DNA of 64,000 nt from Mactromeris polynyma (GCA_032209605.1 JASFXZ010000035.1:4345001-4409000), one strand, 5' to 3'. Positions 12,781 to 24,951 are shown, counted from the stretch's first letter. Translations and numbers: made by a program. The notes: a model not told the origin generated them from the letters alone.

Positions 12781-12947
12781 TAGAGCAATACTTCAATAAT
12801 AGGACCACCCTTGGGACCCTTAAAAACTGATCTTAAAATTAAAGTGGTCTTAATATAGAGGTTGAATATAGAGCAAAACTGAGAGAAGGACTTATAAATT
12901 GTTTTCCTTATTTCGAGGTGGTCTTCTTTAAGTGGGATTTTACTGTA
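12781..12947. repeat. MITE family 1 copy, decayed left end
   Basis: The right arm AGTGGGATTTTACTGTA is recognisable. The left arm (TAGAGCAATACTTCAATAAT) has drifted from TACAGTAAAACCTCAATAAT. It lies about 340 bp from the previous copy; the same pair occurs at 22495/23005 and 51000/51505, so both were in the ancestral block. Confidence 0.5.
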
Positions 12948-13731
12948 TATGCTATAGCTTTTAAAAGTGAGTGTTCCTATATTGATTATTTGCATATTGA
13001 TCATTGTGATCAGACCAAAGCACCGATTATTATTGTTACCCAGCAGTCTGCACTAAGAACTTAAACATACCCTGCCGCGTCTGCGTGTGAAGAGAATAAA
13101 AATGTTTACAGTGCACCTAGCATTCTGTGTTGTTTATGTTGTTTGAGGTTTCCTTCCTTATTTCAGACCACTTCACAATTACGACCTTTGGAACCAATGG
13201 TAGTCATATTATAGAAGTTTTCATTGTAAGTTTCTCTGTTGGTACATTGGCAAACACAGTACAGAACCTTAATTCCAATTGTAAACCTGTACATTTGGTC
13301 GTTATCACTAAGTATATCGAAACTGCTGACATTTACTAATTATTGTGGAAGTTGGATATAATGTCCATTGAGGTTTGTAAAGTATGTAAATTATAAAATT
13401 AAGTAAGGCAGTAGATATAATGTCATCTGAATTTGAAGTAAGTATTATTTCATTTGATAGAAATATCTTTCAACATGTTAAAATCCCCTTATGTACTGCA
13501 TATACTGTATACTCTAGTTTGATGGAACTCGGTTGCGTCGAACACCAAGGATAACTCGAACTGATTACCAGGTTTAACGAAACCTCTATAAATAATCCAT
13601 ATAGTTCTACTAATGTTGGTTAAACTGTCCAGCCTTGAACACGCGAACTAGTTATCTTGTCCCTTCAACATCAGTTACTCCGTTAAGTAATTCAATACAT
13701 AGTCTAACTACGTAAGTGGCTAAGCTGAATT

Positions 13732-13970
13732 GTGCTCAATGGTGATATGCTGACGTGTAATATTGAAACATTAGTAAAGATTGCACTAAAATCTGTCAGC
13801 TGTTCTGAAAATACACTCGTTTGCAGTTGTTTGCCGATAGATAATGTACATGCGATTCAATTGCCAAACTTAAGAACAGCATTATACTGTGAAGAAACAT
13901 ATCCGAGTAGAATATGCAAAATAAAGTTAAACATATCCGAGTAGAATATGCAAAATAAAGTTGAGTCCTA
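13732..13970 (+). other. Conserved open segment upstream of gene C (function unknown)
   Basis: An open frame (NGDMLTCNIETLVKIALK..., cysteine motif CSENTLVCSCLPIDNVHAI) is matched in the same frame upstream of F (52478-52789) and, with an internal 15-nt deletion and a stop, upstream of D (about 23870-24175). It may be an old exon or simply shared unit DNA. No family recognised. Confidence 0.35.
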
Positions 13971-14389
13971 TATATTTAATTTTGAGAAAAGAAATCATTA
14001 GTATCCGGAGCTATGGTACATTAATTGGTCGAATGTTTAATTAAGTGATTAGATTATTTCCAGAAAATGATTGTTTTTTGCCTAATTTCATTTCACATCT
14101 TAGTTTGTAGTTCCCTTGATGACAATATATAGTTGTCGACGTGTTTATTACTGTTCATGTCTACTTCTTTGTTCGTTGTTATGTGTTCGTTATTGTTTTA
14201 GTTGAAGTGTTGAATAGCACGAATGATCTAATTTAACTTTGCATTTCATCTACGTGTTTGTAAGATAATTGTGTCGTTGGGTTCACCTTTTCAAGCAAGA
14301 TTTCTTTTTACCACGGATATTTTAAATGCGTAATTACAACATATATGCATCATTCCCGCTTAGTTATTTTAAGTTGCTTTATATTACAT

Positions 14390-14567
14390 TTGTATTAAAT
14401 CGCAAATTTATGTTGACAAGGAAGTTGAAATTTGCCCATCCGTGAAAATGTCAAACGGATACACGAGTGATCTTGAAGCATACCCATTTCACAATTTCAT
14501 CTTGTTTTGTTGTGGGAATTTGAAAAATATTCGGATTAATAAAGACCGCGGTGTTGAATTGTTACAG
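14390..14567 (+). promoter_or_regulatory. 5' block of gene C: putative non-coding first exon
   Basis: A conserved stretch containing GGATTAATAAAGACCGCGG ends in GTTACAG, followed by a GTAATATTTCAG donor-like sequence. Its acceptor would be the CAG at 14994-14996, leaving 14 nt of 5' UTR before the ATG at 15011. No clear TATA box can be called. Confidence 0.35.
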
Positions 14568-15010
14568 GTAATATTTCAGTAGAGTGAGATATTCAGTTTA
14601 AAATGTTCTGATGTTTATACAGCAATTATCAAATGATTCGTTTTTCGTAATAAATCAAAATGTATGTGTTGAACTATGGATATAATCATGATTGTATCGT
14701 ACCTATTATGCACGTTATGCATATGGAAGTATGTCATCAGATAAACGACATGTCTGCAACTTGTCAACACTCAAATGTCTATATACATTTAGATCTTTGA
14801 TAAATCTATAACATCGCCTCTTGTAGATGTACATGTATATTAATTACGCATGTATTATATTTGTATACAGTATAGTATGTCATAAAGTGCCAAAGTATTT
14901 AATGAACCAATATCCAAATATTGCGTACTACGCCATTTTTTCTATTTAAGACAGGTATATCTTGAAATTTTGAATGCTGTTGCCTTTTCTTTTCAGATAT
15001 TGATATCGCT

Positions 15011-18000
15011 ATGGTCATTTTACATTTTGGAATACTTTTGGTAGTATTCATGCACTTGCATTCATGTAAGTCACATTTATATCAATGTAAACTTTCGGAG
15101 TGATGGGGTACTAATGGTCATTCATCGGCTACATGTGTGATCATGTGATAGTGTTTAAAAAGCATGTCAGTTTTATAAGGTTCCTGGAAAAAACGTTCGG
15201 TAGTAAATGATGATATTAGTGAACATGCATACTTTGTATTTTTGGGGATTATATAAAACGATACAATATACAAAAGTTATCTATTAACATTCAGTTATTT
15301 CAACCTGTTGTAGAGAAAGTGTTGATGATGTTTTGGGTATTGCATGAATGTTTTGTATTTATGCGTGTTTATTTGTATGCCTAAGACGTTGTATAGATGA
15401 TCTCGAGAGCGATACGCCTATGGCTTATGGAACGCATAGCTCAGATACAAAAAGTTATTGTTATTATTTATAAATAAGAACATGTTTAATAAATGCTAGT
15501 GATTAATTAGATTTTTCATTGTGGACCATTTGTGCAACAATCTAGCTAATAAAAATCTGGAACATCAATAAGTGTGATGCTGTATACATCAATTAAACAA
15601 ACAGAGGAGAATGTGTAAAAATGAAGTTATGTTTACATTATGTAATAACGCTTTTGTAATGCATTATGAATATGGAAAATAAGGACCATTTCATTAATTA
15701 GGCAGCATTGTCACCTCGAAATAATTATAAATGCAGTAACGCCGTCTAACCTTATTACTCTTTGACCATATATGAAGTAGTAACGTTAGAAATCTGCGAA
15801 ATACAATTAACTTCGAATATATGCGCTATATGGCTACATGTTCAATCCGCTTGTATGTTTTTGTATGTTTCCCACTTTCGATTACATTGATTACAGTTTC
15901 AAGTGCAATTGAACACAAATGTGAAAACTGTGGTTGCTGTGTAAATCAGACGTGTGCAAGAAAACAAGTCGAACTTACTGAACTAGATAATGTTTGTACC
16001 ATTGGATGTATTGATGCTTACACTGGATACAGGTGCTACAACAAATGTCCCATTGAGTGTGTCACATGCCAACAACATCCATCGAATGAGTGTAAAACGT
16101 GTGCCGACGAACAATATTTGAATACCACCAACCGTTGTGTAGATTGTCCAGACAGATGTAAACAATGCACGTCAAAAACAGAGTGCCAGGAATGCAAGTT
16201 CCCTTACAACAATGATGACACGATAACGGACTGTTCTTTATCATGTCCACGAAATTGCTTTTGTGAAATTATTGGTGTCTGCTCCTTGTGTAGAAAAGGT
16301 TACTCTAATCCAAGCAATGAATGTCTTGATTCCTGTCCAGATACATGCACGACATGTACCGATAAGACACATTGTCAGTCATGCAAACCTTCCTATTCGG
16401 GTGATGTATGTTGCATACAAGATGGTCATTGTCTCAATTGTCTGTCAAGTACAGTCTGTGAGGTTTGTACTGCTGGTTATTATGAAGACAAATGTAACTT
16501 AACATGTCCAACAACATGCCAACATGTGGATCAGAAATCGCTGTGTGAAAAAACTACTGGCATTTGTAAAAGCTGTGACAACGGGTCTTATGGCAATTAC
16601 TGTAATAAGGATTGCAGCGAAAATTGTGTAAATAAGCGTTGTTACAAAGTAACTGGATACTGTGCTGAAGGATGTGTAGATGGATACGAAGGTCCAACAT
16701 GCAGAGATAAAAGTAAGATGTAAATTTATAACACTATTTTATTGTCGTTTCAAATAATTTATGCAATCAGTCTGTTCAATGTCATAGGTATGCAACATCC
16801 AAAATGTTCATAGTATATAATTGATATGATATTGAAGTCATGTTGAATAATAGATGTAAAAGTACGGTTTGTAACACTTATGAGCAAATTATTATAAATA
16901 TGCCTGGCTTTGCAAGTTGCTTTTAAGCAAAGTGTGTTGCATGCGGAGGTAAATTACATGTTCATCGAGTATCAAATTGTTATTCTATTAAATATACAAA
17001 TTATTTAATTGAATTTCAAGATAATCCTCGCTGTTGTTTAATAATTTGAAATGTGTCTTGTTTGTATCTGAAACCCAGTATACCTCGACATAACGACATA
17101 CACTGGTATAGTGGTTGGTACTGCAACAGCCGTTTGTGTAGCTATAGTATCTGTCGTGATTGTGCTTGCTGTTGTCACTGTTAGATGGTAAGATGGACAA
17201 CTGTATTTTAGAACAATGAAAATTTTAGGATGTCATTCCTGTATAATTTTATTTCACTATTGAAGAGCATATTTTTATTGCAAAATAATAGTTTTAAAAC
17301 GCGTACACCGTCCAAAACCTTATATATTTATAACCATGTCCAAACGCATTCGACAAAATTGAACCATTTACTTTCTACACAATTATATTATTCGCATCAA
17401 ATATCATGAACAAAATATGCATTTATAATATTAGCATATAATCAGACATACCAGATGTGCCTGATCACAATTTTTAACAAAAAAATATGTAAGTATATAA
17501 AAATATGTTGAAATAAATAAAGTACAAATGTTAGCTAAACTGAAATTGTGATGACATTGGTCCTCATCTTATTACCAGTTAATACATGTAAGAGAACACG
17601 TACATTTAATGTAATAACAATTTTACATATAAATATTAAATTTAGGAAATTGAAAATACAGCGAAAATACCAAGAACCAGCAAATAGTGCAACTTATGTC
17701 AACACGTCATCGACTGATGCCGTAGATATTTGTGTCATTAACGAGCAGATAGGTAGGGCCGCTTTTCCTAATCGTTTATTTAACATTTATTCATCAAACT
17801 AACTCCATCAAATAAAAACGTTCTTATTGAAGCATTAGATCGGTTATTTTGGTGATGTCTAGTATTCTAGTCAGTTCTTATACAAAGGCACGCACAAGTC
17901 TCTTGAATTTAACACAAAATATATTCGCCTGTCAGTTCAGTGTTTTATCGGATCAAGTGACTAGAAGGACTAATAACTAACGTAGTAACAATCAAAATCA

Positions 18001-18250
18001 AGACATTCATATGGATTGCAATACATTCGTTGTACTTTTTCGGTAGTTCTTGTATAGGAATCATTTTGTTGTGTTATTTGTGTATCACCAATATTATGTA
18101 CCTCTTGTAGGTTAGAAATATTTTGAACCTGCACTTACTTAATAAATTATCATCGTTTGTATTTGCTTTTCAGATCAACCTGATTATGAATGGCTTGCCG
18201 AAAGGGATGTCACAAACAATGATGAGTACGACCAAATTAAGTCCGTGTGA
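15011..18250 (+). CDS. Gene C: complete EGF-repeat receptor with ITAM-like tail
   Basis: Exons 15011-15065, 15897-16712, 17079-17187, 17646-17752, 18174-18250 give 387 residues with matching phases 1, 1, 2, 1. Residues 1-18 (MVILHFGILLVVFMHLHS) are a signal peptide. Residues about 20-290 form the cysteine-rich ectodomain: an N-terminal CENCGCC module, furin-like CPDRCKQC and CPDTCTTC repeats, and two laminin-type EGF repeats, with NxT glycosylation sites. A helix (GIVVGTATAVCVAIVSVV) spans the membrane. The tail has Y344 (YVNT, a Grb2-SH2-type motif), Y367 (YEWL) and Y381 (YDQI). The ectodomain exon is also open from an in-frame ATG at 15821, but that stretch reads across a good polypyrimidine tract and acceptor (CAG at 15894-15896). 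I therefore take the separate signal exon as the start. Probably a surface receptor signalling through SH2-domain kinases; the ligand is unknown. Confidence 0.85.
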
Positions 18251-18839
18251 ATTAATCAAATGAAAGCATTTAAGTAGCACCAGATTCATTAGATTGTTAA
18301 ATCAACAATTATCTTGGTGACCTCATTTAACCAATGACTTTTTTGTATGACCAAATAATGGCGGTGGATCAATGACTCATATATCCTTGACTAAACCCAA
18401 ATTCAGTTCATTTATTTATTGTATTAAGTTTTAACTTTCTCATGATTATAATTAGAAAACAATGATTCATACTTATCCAATGTGTTAAGTGTATGAATAT
18501 TAATAAGCAATATGCGTTGTACATGTAAATAATTTCATCAGAAGAAGGATTGTATTGGTGCAGGGAACACCACACACAGACGACAATGTCCCTTCCACAA
18601 AGACCCTTGGGCAACATGAGAACACAAAACACAAGGAAATTAACAGTTCTAATGACAAACCTATTGGGCTGTTTTATGTTATAGATAAAAACTTTTACTT
18701 ACATATAAGTGTATGTGTATTGGATTCATGAGTGTTCAATATCTGACATTTAAATCATAGTATAATCTTGTCATTTCATATAACCAAAGATCAATAAATA
18801 ATATGCATTATCAAAGAATATTCCTTTATTTTTGTCAAA

Positions 18840-19090
18840 AAAGGAAATTTGTAATATCTATAAATGAAAACATTTTCCAGTTTATACCAATTCTTTGTAT
18901 TTAAAGATGGATTTACTGAAGTAGCATTACCACTGGACGAAGCCCGTTCAACGAGTGAACGTTCTGAAGGGCCCGATACATCTTTAAGTATCCTCCAATA
19001 CTTAACAAAAAGCATAGAAGCAGGAAATGCCACACACATTACACGAGATGTCGTTAGAAGTCGAATCAAAAGCTAAAGATATAAGCAAAG
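18840..19090. other. Repeated segment open on both strands, unassigned
   Basis: Plus strand 18864-19076 reads LPLDEARSTSERSEGPDTS...; the minus strand is also open (ERASSSGNATSVNPSL). Related copies at 3030-3140 and 21960-22110 are broken or frame-shifted. It is the 3'-flank part of the duplicated unit; no family recognised. I do not call it a gene. Confidence 0.3.
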
Positions 19091-19431
19091 AATGATGTAA
19101 AAGCACATTGTACTATTCCATTTGATAAAAAAAGTTTGTTGACAAACAAATAACTGCGTCTTAAATACCGTCTGCAGTCATGCATTTGCAACGGATTCTT
19201 GAATTACTGAACTATGAACCTACATACCTGCATGCATGCGAACAGGGGACGAATATCAACGACGACTCATTTACAACATATCTTACTGCAGTATCTTGAA
19301 ACAAACAAGATGTTTTCATTTTTTTAAGAAATTAAACATTGTTTTGTTAATACATTAAACATGATATGAGATTTGAAAACCTTACAATCTAGATTACAAA
19401 CAAGTTGTTGTGGTAACCGACACACGCAGAA

Positions 19432-19596
19432 CAGTAAAACTTCACTTAAAGACCACCTCAATAATAAGACCACCTCAAAATTAAGAACACAATTTTCAAG
19501 TCCGGGACTTTTCACGGTTTCACTCTTTATTCAACTTCAATACTAAGTCCAGTTTTCAGGGGTTCCAATGTTGGTTATGTATGACGCTTTATTGTA
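19432..19596. repeat. MITE family 1 copy
   Basis: Begins CAGTAAAACTTCACTTAAAG with the 'accacctcaataataagacc' interior. The right arm is decayed to GACGCTTTATTGTA. Position matches the copy at 3586-3771 in the other type I block. Confidence 0.5.
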
Positions 19597-20225
19597 TATG
19601 CGTTGTCACAAAAACACCGAACCATTATCTACATACAAAACAAAGAACAAAACCTGTTCATTGTCCTTTGATGACAAACATCGACGACAGGAAGTTTTAT
19701 TATTCGTTTGTGTTAAGCCGTTGTGTGCAGCATTATGTTGTAACAATGAACGTAATGAATATTGTCATCAATTAGGAATTCAAGGTAAATGTACCACAAA
19801 AGTTTCGTGAACTTATTATTGTTGCACAACAGCCTGCTGATACTGGATGAGAAAAGAATATAAAACAATAGAAAACTTAGTATTCTGCGTTATTCACTTT
19901 GTTTGAGGGTTCGGTTTAAATCTGAGATTTAAGGAAATTTATATATAGCTGATATAGCTGTTATACTCTGCACTCAGAACTAAAACCTTGCCCTCATTAA
20001 GATATACTCACTAATATCTCAAAGAAAGTAGATAACCAAGAATACTAATAACTTAACATTTCTTCCTTATTTTTGACCACTTCACAATTAGGGCATTCAG
20101 TACCAATGGTCATTGAGATTGTCTTTATATTTTTCACTGTGATACATTAGCAAACACACTACGACACACGAATTCCCGTTTGTTAAGAAAACGCAGTGGT
20201 TAAACCATTCATAAAGAGGTTCACA

Positions 20226-20404
20226 TACTGTCGACCCTCGTTTATTCTACAACTTTCTATCCGAATACCTGGTATACTCCGAAATAATTATCAGGTCCCG
20301 ATATATTTTATGCGCGTCGAATTGAAGTGGGCTATTCGACATCATGTATCATTCGATATAAAATTTCGGACCCGATGAATTCGAATGAATGAGGTCCGAC
20401 TGTA
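20226..20404. repeat. MITE family 2 copy
   Basis: TACTGTCGACCCTCGTTTATTC at the left and GAATGAATGAGGTCCGACTGTA at the right form imperfect 22-nt inverted repeats edged by TA. Confidence 0.65.
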
Positions 20405-20577
20405 TTATGACGAGTCAAAACCGATTGTTATTTGTGTAATTTAATAGGGAAATAAAAATGAGACATATCTACAGGTTTAAATATAACGACATTGCACAGT
20501 AATTGAAACGCAAGCATTTTACAAAACAACTTCCTTAATAAGACAACTTATTTGTAATGAAGCAAAATAACACTGTA

Positions 20578-20919
20578 CATTTATTTCAAATATAGTGCAA
20601 CGTAATGTTCTATGTTTGATTGCAAGTGCGATTATATTATAAACCCATTATGTATTGTTAAACTGTTGTTCAATCTTTAGATATTTTACATATTTTCAAA
20701 GATGTATAGAATGATTACCATAGTATTTTGCTGACATTTACCAAATATTGCGCAATAAGAAACAAAATGTCCATCCATTCCCTGTAGCTACTTATTATCT
20801 CTCTTTTCTAATTAATATTTGCAATAACATGATGAATGTACTTTTAACGTTGTTTCGTGTCCATTTATTTCAAATATAGTGCAACGTAATGTTCTATGTT
20901 TGATTGCAAGTGCGATTAT
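20578..20919. repeat. Direct repeat pair of about 58 nt
   Basis: The stretch from 'catttatttcaaatatagtg' through 'caagtgcgattatat' occurs at about 20579-20637 and again at 20862-20921 with no mismatch by eye. Other type I blocks have only one copy. The second copy replaces about 800 nt of block sequence. Confidence 0.6.
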
Positions 20920-22494
20920 ATGTGTAATAAGTATAACTAGTTAAAGCCTAATAAGAAATTTGAATTAAAGATACGAGTTAACGTATGTGACTTACGTGTT
21001 AAGTTATATATAAATTTGTAATTATTGATACAAATATTTTCCGACCAGGATCAAGAAGCTTTACGCACACATACAATGCAATGATATTAACACTGTTTTT
21101 GTTATATTTAATTTCGAATAACTGAATTGCGATTGGGACGACACCATGGCTAGGTGATGTAATATTTTGCTGTACAGCACAAATGTTCGTTATGCTTAAA
21201 CATGGACGACGACTGACTATACCATTGGAGCAGCTCTATTTATGTCATCGCCTAGAGTTTTGCTGTTATTTAATTAATTATTCAAGCTCATACTAAGTTG
21301 GTATTTTACCCAAGCAAGGTCCTAAATATTTAATCCGCCATTAGAATCCGGAGCAATGGTACATTGATTGGTGGATCGTTTAATAAAGAGAGGTATAGAT
21401 TGAAGTATTTTCAGAAAATGAATGGTGTTGCCTGATTTTATTTCACAGCTTAGTTTGTAGTTGACTTGATCCATTGTGCTAGGCCACATATATGTCGACT
21501 TGTTTTATAACTGTTTGTGTCTGTACTCTTTGTGCATTATTATGTGTTCGTTATTGTATAAGTTGAAGTGATGAATAGCAATACTGATCATATGTTTCAA
21601 TTTTGAAATTCATTTTTGCTCGACATAAGTGTTTATATTTATAATGAATTGCCCATTTATGTTAACAGGGAACTTATAATGTATCCATTTATTTATACAA
21701 AACGCAAGGAGTTGAAAAGTTCTAATGACAAACTTATTGGGCTGTTTTATGTTGTAGATAAATACTTTTACTTACATATAAGTGCATGTGTATTGGATTC
21801 ATGATTGTTCAATATCTGACATTTAAATCATAGTATAATTCCATTCCATATAACCAAAGATCAACAAATATGCATTATCAAATAATATTCCTTCAGTTTT
21901 GACAAAATACGAAACTTGTAATGTCTATCAATGAAAACATCTTCCAGTTTTATAACAATTTTTTGTATTAAAGATTGATTTACCGAAGTAACATTACCCC
22001 TGGACGAAGCCCGTTCAAAGTGTACGTTCAGAAGGGCCCAATACATATTTAAGTATCTCCAATATTTAAAAAACATATTAGAGCAGGAAATGCCTCAAAC
22101 ATCAACACTTCAAACGAGAGGCCGATAGAAGTCAAATCAAAAGCTAAAGAGATAAGCAAACGACATCGTACTATTTTATTTCATAAAAAGCTTTGTTGAC
22201 AAACAAATAACTGCGTCTTAAATACCGTTTGCAGTACTGCATTTGCAAGGAGTTCTTTAATTGCTGAAATATGAACCTACAGAACTGCATTCTTGCGAAC
22301 AGGTAACGAATATCAACACAGAATCGTTTACAACTGATCTTACTGCAGTATCTTTAAACATAAATGAAATTTACATTTTTGAAAGAACTTAAACTGTGTT
22401 ATTGTTAATACATAAAACAATGATATGAGAGTTTAAAACATTACCATTTAAATTACAAAACAGGTTGTTGCGGTAACCGACACATGTAAAAAAC

Positions 22495-22662
22495 TACAGT
22501 AATACCTCACTTAAAGACCACCCCAAAAACAATACCACCTCAAAATTAAGAACACAAAATTAATATCATTTCATTCTACACAGTTTTAGTCTTCATTCAC
22601 CCTCAATAATTAGACCAGTTTTAACAGGTCCCAAACGGTGGTCTTATTATTGAGGTTTTACA
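22495..22662. repeat. MITE family 1 copy
   Basis: TACAGTAATACCTCACTTAA at the left, TGAGGTTTTACAA at the right, with the AAGACCACC motif and its complement inside the arms. Confidence 0.6.
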
Positions 22663-23004
22663 AATACACCAAAACATAATCTTCATACAAAAGTCAAAGG
22701 GTTAATTTTCCTTTGATGACAAACACCGACGATAGGAAGTTTTATTTTTAATTTATGTTAAGCCCATGTGTGCAGCATATCAAATTTTAAGAATGAACGT
22801 ACTGAATATGTTCATGAACTGTTAGGTATTTGGGAATACAAGTTACCACAAAACGTTCGTGAACTCGGTATACATTTTAACGATTAAATGGAGCTATCAT
22901 GATAATGATATACTTGTAATCGCTCTCAACATTCTTTCAAATTCATTTCAACATCTACAAGAACACATAAAACGTCCTCGATTACTGAATAAAACAGCAC
23001 TTCA

Positions 23005-23186
23005 TACAGTAATTCTTCGAAGATAAGACCACCCTTCCGAACCTTAAAAACTTATCTTTATATTGAAGTGGTCTTAATATATCCGTTGAATAAAGAGCAA
23101 AACTGAGAAAATGGACTTATAAATTGTTTTCCTTATTTCGAGGTAGTCTTATTATTGAGGTTGTCTTTAAGTGAGGTTTTACTGTA
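23005..23186. repeat. MITE family 1 copy
   Basis: TACAGTAATTCTTCGAAGAT at the left and AGTGAGGTTTTACTGTA at the right; the right end is intact. Confidence 0.6.
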
Positions 23187-24339
23187 TAGGCTATAACTTT
23201 TTAAAGTGAGTGTTCCTATATTTGTTATTTGCATTTTTTTACAGTTGTACCTAGGATTCTGTGTTGTTTACTTTGTTTGAGGTTTCCTTCCTTATATCAA
23301 ACCCTTTCACAATTAGGGCATTTGGAACCAATGGTAGTCATATTATAGAGGTTTTCTTTGTAATTTTCACTGTTAGTACATTGGCAAATAATTCCAATTG
23401 CAAAACTTCAAATTGGGTACTTGTTCGTTAACACTAAGTATATCGTAATTGCTGACATTTACTCATTATTATGGAAGTTGGAAAAAATGTCCATTGAGGT
23501 TTGTAATGTATGTAAATTATAAAATTAAGTAAGGCAGTAGATACAATGTCATCTGCATTTGAAGTAAGTATTATTTCATTTGATGGTAATCTCTTCCAAC
23601 ATGTTAAAATTCCCTTATGTGCTGCATATACTGTAGACTCTAGTTGGCTGGAACTCGGTTGCGTCGAACACCCAGGATAACTCGAACTGATTACCAGGTT
23701 TCACGAAACCTCTGTAAAAAATATATTTTGTTCTACTAATGTTGGTTAAACTGTCCAGCCTCGAACACTCGAACTAGTTATCTTGTCCCTTCAACATCAG
23801 TTGCTCCGTTAAGTAATTCAATACATAGTCTAACTACATAAGTGGCTATGCTGATTTCTGCTCAGTGGTGATATGATGACGTGTAATATGGGAACATTTG
23901 TAAAGATTGCACTAAAAACTATCAGCTGTGCTGAAAATACACACGTTTGCAGTTGTTTGCCGATTCAATAATCAAACTTGAAAACTACATCACACAGTGA
24001 ACACACATATCCAAGTAGAATGTGCAAAATAAAGTTAAGTCCTAAAGATTTGATTTGGAGAAAAGTAATCCGGAGCAATGGTACATTACTTGGTCAAATG
24101 TTCAATAAAGTGATTAGAGTATTTCCAGAAAATGAAAGTTTTTTGCCTGATTTCACTTCACATGTTAGTTTGTAGTTCCCTTGATGACAATATATGGTTG
24201 TCGACGTTTTTAAAACTGTTCATGTCTACTTCTTTGTACGTGGTTATGTGTTCGTTTATGTTTTAGTTGAAGTGTTGAATAGTACGAATTATCTTATTTT
24301 AACTTTTCATTTGATTAATATTGAATTAATTTTTACATT

Positions 24340-24513
24340 CGTATTAAATCTCAAATTTATGTTGACTAGGAAGTTTGAATTGCCCATCCGTGACATGACA
24401 AACAGACACTCGAGTAAATTTGAAGCATACACATTTCACAAGCGGATCTTGTTTTGTTGGAGAATTCGCAATATATTCGGATTAATAAAGATCGCGGTGG
24501 TGAATTGTAACAG
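24340..24513 (+). promoter_or_regulatory. 5' block of gene D: putative non-coding first exon
   Basis: Conserved with the C, F and H blocks, including GGATTAATAAAGATCGCGG and the end TTGTAACAG before GTAATATTTCAG. The phosphatase-type receptor thus has the same kind of 5' region as the ITAM-tail receptors, which suggests shared regulation. Confidence 0.35.
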
Positions 24514-24951
24514 GTAATATTTCAGTAGAGTGATATGTTCAGTGTCAAATGTTCTGAAGTTTTATACAGCAATTATGAAATGATTCGTTTTTCGTAATAA
24601 ATCAAAATGTATGTGTTGAATTATGGATATAATCACGATTGTATCGTACCTATTATGCACTTGGTAGTATGTCATCAGATAACCGACATGTCTGCCGCTT
24701 GTCAACACTCAAATGTCTATATACATTTAGATATTTGATAGATCTATAACATCGCCTCTGGTAGATGTACATGTATATTAATTACGCATGTATTATATTT
24801 GTATACAGTATAGTATGTCATAAAGTGCCAAAGTATTTAATGAACCAATATCCAAATATGGTAGCGTACTACGCCATATTTTCTATTTAAGGCAGGTAAA
24901 TCTTGTTAATTTGAATGTTGTTGCCTTTTCTTTTCAGATATTCATATCGCT

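Larger units (their letters stand above)
12000..14560. repeat. Paralogous intergenic block type II
   Basis: The order of landmarks (a 'cgaatatcaacacattatcatttacaactgatctta' stretch, two family-1 MITEs in tandem, a 'ggcatttggaaccaatggtagtcat' stretch, and a 'gaactcggttgcgtcgaacac' stretch) recurs at about 22200-24500 and 50650-53130. It lies directly upstream of genes C, D and F. Confidence 0.7.
10250..14996. other. Intergenic region B-C, no host gene seen
   Basis: Holds the B 3' flank interrupted by a LINE fragment (about 10457-11574), paralogous block type II (about 12000-14990) with two family-1 MITEs, the conserved open segment at 13732-13944, and the 5' block of gene C. The minus-strand open frame 12702-13004 overlaps a MITE and is not taken as a gene. 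Confidence 0.6.
18251..24937. other. Intergenic region C-D containing the scar of a deleted unit
   Basis: The order is: C 3' flank, block I (about 19500-21690), a second copy of the gene 3' flank (21715-22150, matching 18640-19080), block II (22200-24500), then the D 5' block. Near 21690 sequence that elsewhere lies in the 5' flank of a gene (as before B) runs straight into 3'-flank sequence, so the gene once between them is gone. No intact gene is seen. Confidence 0.6.

Noticed and set aside
12702..13004. Minus-strand ORF of 100 codons
   Set aside because: Runs through a family-1 MITE and is not open in the paralogous blocks.
15821..15896. Start of the gene C ectodomain ORF at an internal ATG with a hydrophobic leader
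   Set aside because: It lies over a polypyrimidine tract and acceptor; a conserved upstream signal exon fits in phase. Kept only as an alternative.
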